Position numbers and translations under genes: made by a program. The notes under the pieces were generated by a model that worked only from the letters and a program-made list of their open reading frames with translations, did not search any database and was not told where the DNA came from. From an uncultured Spartobacteria bacterium (GTDB lineage: Bacteria; Verrucomicrobiota; Verrucomicrobiia; Chthoniobacterales; JAATET01), in contig CALLUD010000025.1 of assembly GCA_938011325.1 (NCBI GenBank), forward strand, positions 1-64,000: DNA of 64,000 bases, in the 5' to 3' direction. Below are positions 59,011 through 64,000 of this stretch, in pieces. The first letter of the stretch is position 1. Every line of letters begins with the position of its first letter.

Positions 59011-59780
59011 GTGCCGCCTCTTCGAACGAGCCGCTTCGGCTGCTCTTCGATTGGGCCTCCGCGCAGGACAACCGCCGCAGGCTCGCGATCTGGATATTCA
59101 TCGCCCTGCTGCTTCACGCCGGAGTCTACCTGCTCCTGCGCGTCGCCTATCCGCCTCCCAATCCCCGCCCCATCTCCGACGCGACGCTGCACGTGCTGCT
59201 TCCCGGATCGCCGGAGGCCACCCGTCTCGCGCCGTTCCTGGCTTCCGCCGACCCCGCGCTGTTCGCACCGGAGCAACTTCGAGACCTCGAGACCCCCGAT
59301 CCGCCGATCCCCAATTACGTGCCCAGCTACGAAAAGGCGCTGCCGGACCTCGTGTCGCTGCCCGAGCCGGGGACCCGCATCCTTCCCCCGCTGACCCGCG
59401 ACTTCGGGGCACTGCCGATGCCGGATTCGCGTCAGGCACCGCAGCAGTTGCCGCCGCCGGCACGAGAAACCCAGCTCGAATTCACCGCAACGCTGGAAGG
59501 CCGCCGACCGGCCGAACTCCCGCCCATGAAATTCACCGCCCGTCCCGGAGATCTGCTGGCGCCGACGAGTTTTCTCGTGGCCGTCGGACCCGACGGAACT
59601 GTGCGGCACGTTTTGAAAAGTCTCTCAACCGTCGGCTCGACCAACAAATCCCTCGATGAGGCGGCCAAACGCTATTTGATGAGCCTGAAATTTTCGCCCG
59701 CCGGGGAAATGCAGGATACGACCTGGGGCACCGCCACCTTCCATTGGGGGCTGGATGTCGAACGCAAGCGACTCCAATGA
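59007..59780 (+). CDS. TonB/TolA-like energy transducer
   Basis: A 257-residue protein with a single helix (about 25-46, RRLAIWIFIALLLHAGVYLL), a long Pro-rich periplasmic stretch (about 50-165), and a C-terminal domain with FLVAVGPDGTVRHVLKSLST and DEAAKRYLMSLKFSPAGEMQ, the pattern of TonB C-terminal folds. It would pass energy from the proton channel to the outer membrane. The overlap ATGA with the TolR-like gene is clear. TonB or TolA cannot be decided. Confidence 0.75.
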   Translation: MSAASSNEPLRLLFDWASAQDNRRRLAIWIFIALLLHAGVYLLLRVAYPPPNPRPISDATLHVLLPGSPEATRLAPFLASADPALFAPEQLRDLETPDPPIPNYVPSYEKALPDLVSLPEPGTRILPPLTRDFGALPMPDSRQAPQQLPPPARETQLEFTATLEGRRPAELPPMKFTARPGDLLAPTSFLVAVGPDGTVRHVLKSLSTVGSTNKSLDEAAKRYLMSLKFSPAGEMQDTTWGTATFHWGLDVERKRLQ

Positions 59781-60016
59781 TTTCGGTGGGACTCGAAACA
59801 ATCGCGTTTCTCTACGTCGCCGGCACGCTGCTGGTAATCGCCGGTGTTTGGCTGATCCACGCGTGGCTGAGGTCCCGAGCCTTTAAGAACCTGCGCCGCA
59901 ACCGGATCCAGTGTGCCCTCTGCGGCACGGAATACGAGAGCGAAGACGCCACGGAGCTGCCCGCCTGCCCGGTGTGCGCACACCAGAATGAGCGCGTCAC
60001 ACCCCCCTTATTTTGA
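59777..60016 (+). CDS. Membrane-anchored zinc-ribbon protein
   Basis: A 79-residue product from ATG 59777, overlapping the previous stop. One helix (about 8-28, AFLYVAGTLLVIAGVWLIHA) precedes a cytoplasmic zinc ribbon with CALCGTEY and CPVCAHQN, two CxxC pairs 17 residues apart. No family is recognised, but tight coupling to the TolQ/TolR/TonB-like genes suggests a role with them. Confidence 0.65.
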   Translation: MISVGLETIAFLYVAGTLLVIAGVWLIHAWLRSRAFKNLRRNRIQCALCGTEYESEDATELPACPVCAHQNERVTPPLF

Positions 60017-60121
60017 CGCCCATGCACTCTGGCTTGTCACGGCAATGAAAGATTGTGGTTGCATTGCCCCTTGGCGAGCCGGTTCATTGCATGTTTCTCT
60101 TTAAATGCCATTAGTCGAAGC

Positions 60122-61369
60122 ATGAGCGAGCGTAGAGTCGTCATCACTGGAATTGGAGTCGTTTCACCGATCGGACTCGACGCAAATACATTCTGGAAAA
60201 GTCTCCGCGAGGGCGTGAGCGGCATCAGTCGCTTCGACGCATTTGATTCCACCGACTACGATTGCAAGATCGCCGGCGAGATCAAAAACTTCTCCGCGGC
60301 GCAGTATTTCAAGAATCCCAAGTCGGCGAAACGGACGGATCGTTTTACCCAGTTCGCGATGGCGGCCTCGAAAATGGCCATCGAAGATTCCGGTCTCGAC
60401 CCGTCGGCGGTGGACCCCACCCGCGTCGGCGTGATGATCGGCTCGGGCATCGGCGGCCTGTTCAGCATGGAAGAGGAGGCGAAGCGCCTCTACAGCCGCG
60501 GCCCGGACCGCGTGTCGCCCTTCACGATCGCAATGATGATCAGCAACATGGCCAGCGGAATCGTTTCGATGGAATACGGCTTCGGCGGGCCGAACATGTG
60601 CATCGTCACCGCCTGCGCCACCGCGAACAACTCGATCGGTGAGGCATGGCGCATCATCAAGTTTGGCGATGCCGATTGCATCATCGCCGGCGGATGCGAG
60701 GCCACGATCACGCCTCTCGGCATTTCCGGCTTCGCCGCGATGAAGGCGCTCAGCTGCCGCAACGACGAACCGGAGAAGGCCTGCCGGCCGTTCGACAAGG
60801 ATCGCGACGGATTCATCATGGGCGAGGGCGCCGGCATTCTGATCCTCGAGGAGCTCGAGCACGCGAAGAAGCGCGGGGCGAACATTTACTGCGAGCTTTC
60901 CGGCTACGGCTGCACGGCGGACGCGTTCCACATGACCCAGCCCCTGCCGGAAGGCGAAGGTGCGGCGCGGGCCATGCAGATGGCGATGAAACACGCCGGG
61001 GTGAATCCCGAGGACGTCGACTACATCAACGCCCACGCCACCTCAACTCCGCTTGGCGACATTTGCGAGACGAAGGCCATCAAGCTTGCCCTCGGCGATG
61101 CGGCGAAGACCACGGCGGTCAGTTCGACGAAGTCGATGACCGGGCACCTGCTCGGTGCGGCAGGCGGCGTCGAAATGGCCGCATGCGTGCTCGCGATTCG
61201 CGACGGCGTCATTCCGCCAACGATCAACCTTGAGAATCCCGATCCCGAGTGCGACCTCGACTATGTGCCGAATGTCGCGCGCGAGAAGAAGGTGCGGGTC
61301 GCCATCAACAACTCCTTCGGATTCGGCGGCCACAACGCGACCCTGATCGCCAAGGAATTCGTCGGTTGA
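60122..61369 (+). CDS. fabF: 3-oxoacyl-ACP synthase II (FabF)
   Basis: A 415-residue ketoacyl synthase from ATG 60122 (MSERRVVITGIGVVSPIGLD). The catalytic cysteine lies in IVTACATANNSIGEAWR (about residue 165), and the two histidines in DYINAHATSTPLGDICETKA (about 305) and STKSMTGHLLGAAGGVEMAA (about 340). NNSFGFGGHNATL is near the end. It extends acyl chains in fatty acid synthesis. The acpP gene usually next to it is not here. An in-frame ATG at 60053 would add 23 unrelated residues. Confidence 0.95.
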   Translation: MSERRVVITGIGVVSPIGLDANTFWKSLREGVSGISRFDAFDSTDYDCKIAGEIKNFSAAQYFKNPKSAKRTDRFTQFAMAASKMAIEDSGLDPSAVDPTRVGVMIGSGIGGLFSMEEEAKRLYSRGPDRVSPFTIAMMISNMASGIVSMEYGFGGPNMCIVTACATANNSIGEAWRIIKFGDADCIIAGGCEATITPLGISGFAAMKALSCRNDEPEKACRPFDKDRDGFIMGEGAGILILEELEHAKKRGANIYCELSGYGCTADAFHMTQPLPEGEGAARAMQMAMKHAGVNPEDVDYINAHATSTPLGDICETKAIKLALGDAAKTTAVSSTKSMTGHLLGAAGGVEMAACVLAIRDGVIPPTINLENPDPECDLDYVPNVAREKKVRVAINNSFGFGGHNATLIAKEFVG

Positions 61370-61396
61370 CCCCGCCCGCGAAGCGCGGAACCCGGG

Positions 61397-62365
61397 TCAT
61401 CGACCTCGCATCTTGGCGACGGGCTTCCGTCGACGTCCGGTCGCTTCTTCGTCGGGAATCGGCCGGATTCCTTTCAATGTTGCGAAGCTGATTCGGCGCA
61501 TGATTTTCACAAACTCCTGCATGTAGGCGAGGCCGGCTGCCGCAGTCGTCGTCGCGGCAAAAAGCCGGCTCTCGAGCCCGCTCTTTCCGACGGGCTTTCC
61601 CACGACGTATTTCCGATCCAGAAACGGCTGCACCGTCCAGCCGGGCAGCGCCGCCACACCTCTGCCGCTGGCCACGAGTTGCAGGATGGCCACCGTTAGC
61701 TCCGTCTTCCGCCGCTGGGGCTCCACTTTCGCCGGCCGCAGAACCTCCCGGACCAGATCCAGTCGATCGTCGGGGATCGGATAGGTCACCAGTGTCTCGT
61801 TCTTGAAATCCTTTGCGGTGACATGCGACTTCCGCGCCAGAGGATGATGCCGGGAAACCAGTGCCAGGACCTCGTAGGCAAACAAGGGGTGAAACACGAC
61901 CCCCTCCCGCGGTTGCGCGTGCGAAACGATGACCAGATCGGCGCGGTTTTCACCCAGAAGACCGATGGGGTCCGCATGAAACCCGGAGACCAGATCCAGC
62001 TCGACCTGCGGCCAATGCTCGCGAAAGGCATCCATCGATGGCATGAGCCAGTCGAAGCAGGAGTGGCACTCCACCGCAATCCGCAGATCGCCGGCCTGTC
62101 CCTGCGCGATGCGCGCGAGATCGCGCTCCCCATCCCTCACGCGCCGGGTGACGTCGTAGGCGAGTTCGACCAGAAGCTCTCCCGCAGCCGTCAACCGCAG
62201 CGGATCGCTCTTTCGTTCGAACAGCTCGACCTCGTAGTAATCCTCGATCGCACGGATCTGATGTGAGATCGCCGGCTGCGAAAGATTCACCCGTTTGCCA
62301 GCCTTCGAGAGGTTCCCCGTTTCCGCGAGAGCCACGAGGCTTCGAAGGTGCCGTAATTCGAGCAT
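61397..62365 (-). CDS. metR: LysR-family regulator, MetR-like
   Basis: A 322-residue LysR-type regulator from ATG 62365 (MLELRHLRSLVALAETGNLS). The helix-turn-helix is KAGKRVNLSQPAISHQIRAI, and the effector domain is normal (ECHSCFDWLMPSMDAFREHW, PIPDDRLDLVREVLRPAKVE). The run HSCFDWLMP is characteristic of MetR, which activates metE and other methionine genes with homocysteine as effector. It is divergent from metE across an 86-bp region with a LysR-type dyad. The C terminus is a basic extension (ATGRRRKPVAKMRGR). Confidence 0.88.
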   Translation of the reverse strand: MLELRHLRSLVALAETGNLSKAGKRVNLSQPAISHQIRAIEDYYEVELFERKSDPLRLTAAGELLVELAYDVTRRVRDGERDLARIAQGQAGDLRIAVECHSCFDWLMPSMDAFREHWPQVELDLVSGFHADPIGLLGENRADLVIVSHAQPREGVVFHPLFAYEVLALVSRHHPLARKSHVTAKDFKNETLVTYPIPDDRLDLVREVLRPAKVEPQRRKTELTVAILQLVASGRGVAALPGWTVQPFLDRKYVVGKPVGKSGLESRLFAATTTAAAGLAYMQEFVKIMRRISFATLKGIRPIPDEEATGRRRKPVAKMRGR

Positions 62366-62375
62366 GGCCGTTTTT

Positions 62376-62396
62376 ATCATAAATGCCGCGAATGAT
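62376..62396. promoter_or_regulatory. Probable MetR binding site
   Basis: ATCAT (62376-62380) and ATGAT (62392-62396) form a T-N11-A type dyad usual for LysR regulators. It lies in the AT-rich spacer 10-30 bp from metR and 55 bp from metE. An outer repeat TTTTTAT/ATAAAAA surrounds it. Confidence 0.45.
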
Positions 62397-62451
62397 GAAC
62401 ATAAAAACATCGCGTTATACGAATGATGCGCAGGGCGCGATCCTGTGGAGG

Positions 62452-64000
62452 ATGGAAACTCCTCTCTTCACGCACAATCTCGGCCATCCCCGCATCGGCG
62501 AACGACGCGAACTCAAGAAGGCCGTCGAGGCATTCTGGTCCGGCAAACTCTCCGCGTCCGAACTGGACGCCGTCGGCTCCGACCTGCGGCGCGCTCACTG
62601 GGAGGCACAGCGGAAGGCCGGGATCGATCTGATCCCGTCGAACGACTTCAGCTTCTACGATCAGGTGCTCGACATGAGCTGCCTGCTGGGATGCGTGCCC
62701 GCCCGATTCGGATGGGACGGCGGCCCGGTCGACGCCGCATTGCGCTTCCGGATTGCAAGGGGCACGCCGGAGACGGGTCACGAGGGCTGCGGGTGCGGCT
62801 CCACTCCCGCGAAGGCGTGTGAAATGACGAAGTGGTTCGATACGAACTACCACTACATCGTGCCGGAACTCGACCCCAACGCCGACTTTCGCATCAGCGC
62901 CACAAAGCCGTTCGACGAATTCGCCGAGGCCCTGGGTCTTGGCATTCGCACCAAGCCGGTCCTGATTGGTCCGTTGACGTTTCTCTGGCTCGGAAAGCCA
63001 ACCGTGGACGACCTGGACCGCCTCCAGCTTCTGGACGGATTGATACCAGTCTACGGCGAAATCCTGCAGAGGCTCGCCCGGCAGGGCGCGGAATGGGTGC
63101 AGATCGATGAGCCCGTCCTCGCCCTCGATCTCGCCCCCGCATGGCGCGCGGCCTTTCGCGGTTGTTACGAGAGGCTCCGCGCTTCGACGTCACCGTTGAG
63201 AATCCTTCTCGCGACCTACTTCGGCGAGCTGCGCGAGAATCTCACCGTCGCCACGAGTTTGCCGGTTGACGCGCTGCACCTCGACGTGACTCGCGCGGAG
63301 AACGAACTGGATGCGGTCCTTGGGACACTGCCGCACGGGAGGATTCTGTCGCTTGGCATCGTCGACGGGCGCAACATCTGGCGCAACGACTTCTCGCGAT
63401 CCCTCCCGTTGATCGACAAGGCCCGCAGCGCACTCGGCTCAGATCGCGTGTGGCTGGCTCCCTCGTGCTCGCTGCTGCACGCACCCGTGACGCTGCGGCA
63501 CGAGACCGCACTCGATCCCGAAATCCGGAGCTGGCTCGCGTTCTCCGAGGAGAAGCTTGCGGAGGTGGTCGCACTGGCCCGCATGGGCACACCTCTCCAG
63601 AATCCGCTCGCCCTCCACGAAAACCAGGTCGCTCTGCAGTCCCGGCGGGTCAGTGAGCGAATCCACCGGCGCGAGGTCAAGGGGCGTGCGGCCGCCGTGA
63701 CACCCGCCGACAGTCGCCGCAACTCGCCGTTTCCCGAACGTCGCGTAAAACAGCGCGCGGCACTCGACCTTCCGCCATTTCCGACCACCACCATCGGCTC
63801 GTTTCCCCAGACTCCCGATGTCCGCTCGGCCCGGCTTCGCTGGAAAAAGGGCGAAATCTCCGAAGCGGACTACAACGCCTTCCTCGAGGAACGCACCGCT
63901 GAGTGCATTCGTCTCCAGGAGGACATCGGGCTCGACGTCCTCGTTCATGGTGAGTTCGAGCGCAACGACATGGTCGAATATTTCGGCGAAAAACTGGACG
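62452..64000 (+). CDS. metE: Cobalamin-independent methionine synthase (MetE), truncated by the window edge
   Basis: The frame opens at ATG 62452 with a good GTGGAGG site and stays open to the window edge, giving about 516 of the usual 750-770 residues. Conserved blocks are HNLGHPRIGERRELKKAVEA, DLIPSNDFSFYDQVLDMSCL, MTKWFDTNYHYIVPEL, GPLTFLWLGK, WVQIDEPVLALDL and the linker to the C-terminal barrel, TTTIGSFPQTP. The zinc ligands lie outside the window. It transfers a methyl group from methyltetrahydrofolate to homocysteine without vitamin B12. Confidence 0.95.
   Translation, partial: METPLFTHNLGHPRIGERRELKKAVEAFWSGKLSASELDAVGSDLRRAHWEAQRKAGIDLIPSNDFSFYDQVLDMSCLLGCVPARFGWDGGPVDAALRFRIARGTPETGHEGCGCGSTPAKACEMTKWFDTNYHYIVPELDPNADFRISATKPFDEFAEALGLGIRTKPVLIGPLTFLWLGKPTVDDLDRLQLLDGLIPVYGEILQRLARQGAEWVQIDEPVLALDLAPAWRAAFRGCYERLRASTSPLRILLATYFGELRENLTVATSLPVDALHLDVTRAENELDAVLGTLPHGRILSLGIVDGRNIWRNDFSRSLPLIDKARSALGSDRVWLAPSCSLLHAPVTLRHETALDPEIRSWLAFSEEKLAEVVALARMGTPLQNPLALHENQVALQSRRVSERIHRREVKGRAAAVTPADSRRNSPFPERRVKQRAALDLPPFPTTTIGSFPQTPDVRSARLRWKKGEISEADYNAFLEERTAECIRLQEDIGLDVLVHGEFERNDMVEYFGEKLD

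Noticed and set aside
1..64000. CRISPR arrays, prophage or conjugative genes
   Set aside because: No regularly spaced repeats and no phage structural, integrase or conjugation genes were seen; the only mobile signal is the IS-like end at the left edge.

Overview
The window is a high-GC chromosomal segment, most likely from a free-living member of the Verrucomicrobiota. Pointers are a PEP-CTERM protein ending in a VPEP tail, a very large secreted CotH/lamin-tail protein, glycoside hydrolases of families 92, 89 and 2, and a protein domain shaped like those found beside M56 peptidases in the planctomycete-verrucomicrobial group. The taxonomic call is inference; no rRNA gene is present.

Left edge (1-1808): a decaying BlaI-type operon. 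An intact BlaI repressor is followed by a secreted protein with two single-base frameshifts and by an M56 (BlaR1-like) membrane peptidase that is cut off just after its HELGH zinc motif by what looks like the terminus of an IS3-family element. 1.8-9 kb: a DeoR regulator divergent from a HAD phosphatase and a SemiSWEET sugar channel, then adenosine deaminase and a 1265-residue CotH protein. 9-16 kb: a TauE/SafE exporter, a short Hsp70, a phosphoesterase, an AT-richer island gene interrupted by a perfect 17-bp hairpin, a CLC channel and an HscB-like J-protein. 16.4-22.8 kb: an RNA helicase, an Fe-S group (CxxC/rhodanese protein, IscU-like scaffold, SufT), a small secreted protein whose ribosome binding site lies in a hairpin, glycogen phosphorylase and tRNA-Val.

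22.9-41.3 kb: a glycan-use region. A GntR/LacI-type regulator, alpha-N-acetylglucosaminidase (GH89), an acetyltransferase, a sodium/solute symporter and small membrane proteins run leftward. An exported GH92 alpha-mannosidase runs rightward from the same control region. A GH2 beta-mannosidase and two MFS sugar porters flank it. Together they suggest stepwise removal of alpha-GlcNAc, alpha-Man and beta-Man residues and uptake of the sugars. A PEP-CTERM protein and a degenerate phosphodiesterase-TPR protein sit inside the region.

41.4-46.4 kb: an RND efflux pump (inner-membrane pump, lipoprotein adaptor) with its TetR repressor and palindromic operators. 46.7-54.7 kb: tRNA-Tyr, two peptidyl-prolyl isomerases, a YgfZ-like protein, a 3-hydroxyisobutyrate-dehydrogenase-like enzyme, tRNA-Leu, a UbiE/MenG methyltransferase, an S1/P1 nuclease, a periplasmic rhodanese and an MFS transporter. 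54.8-64 kb: mostly housekeeping genes: ribBA-ribH-nusB-ftsY, a tightly overlapped TolQ/TolR/TonB-like group, fabF, and divergent metR and metE, the last running off the right edge.
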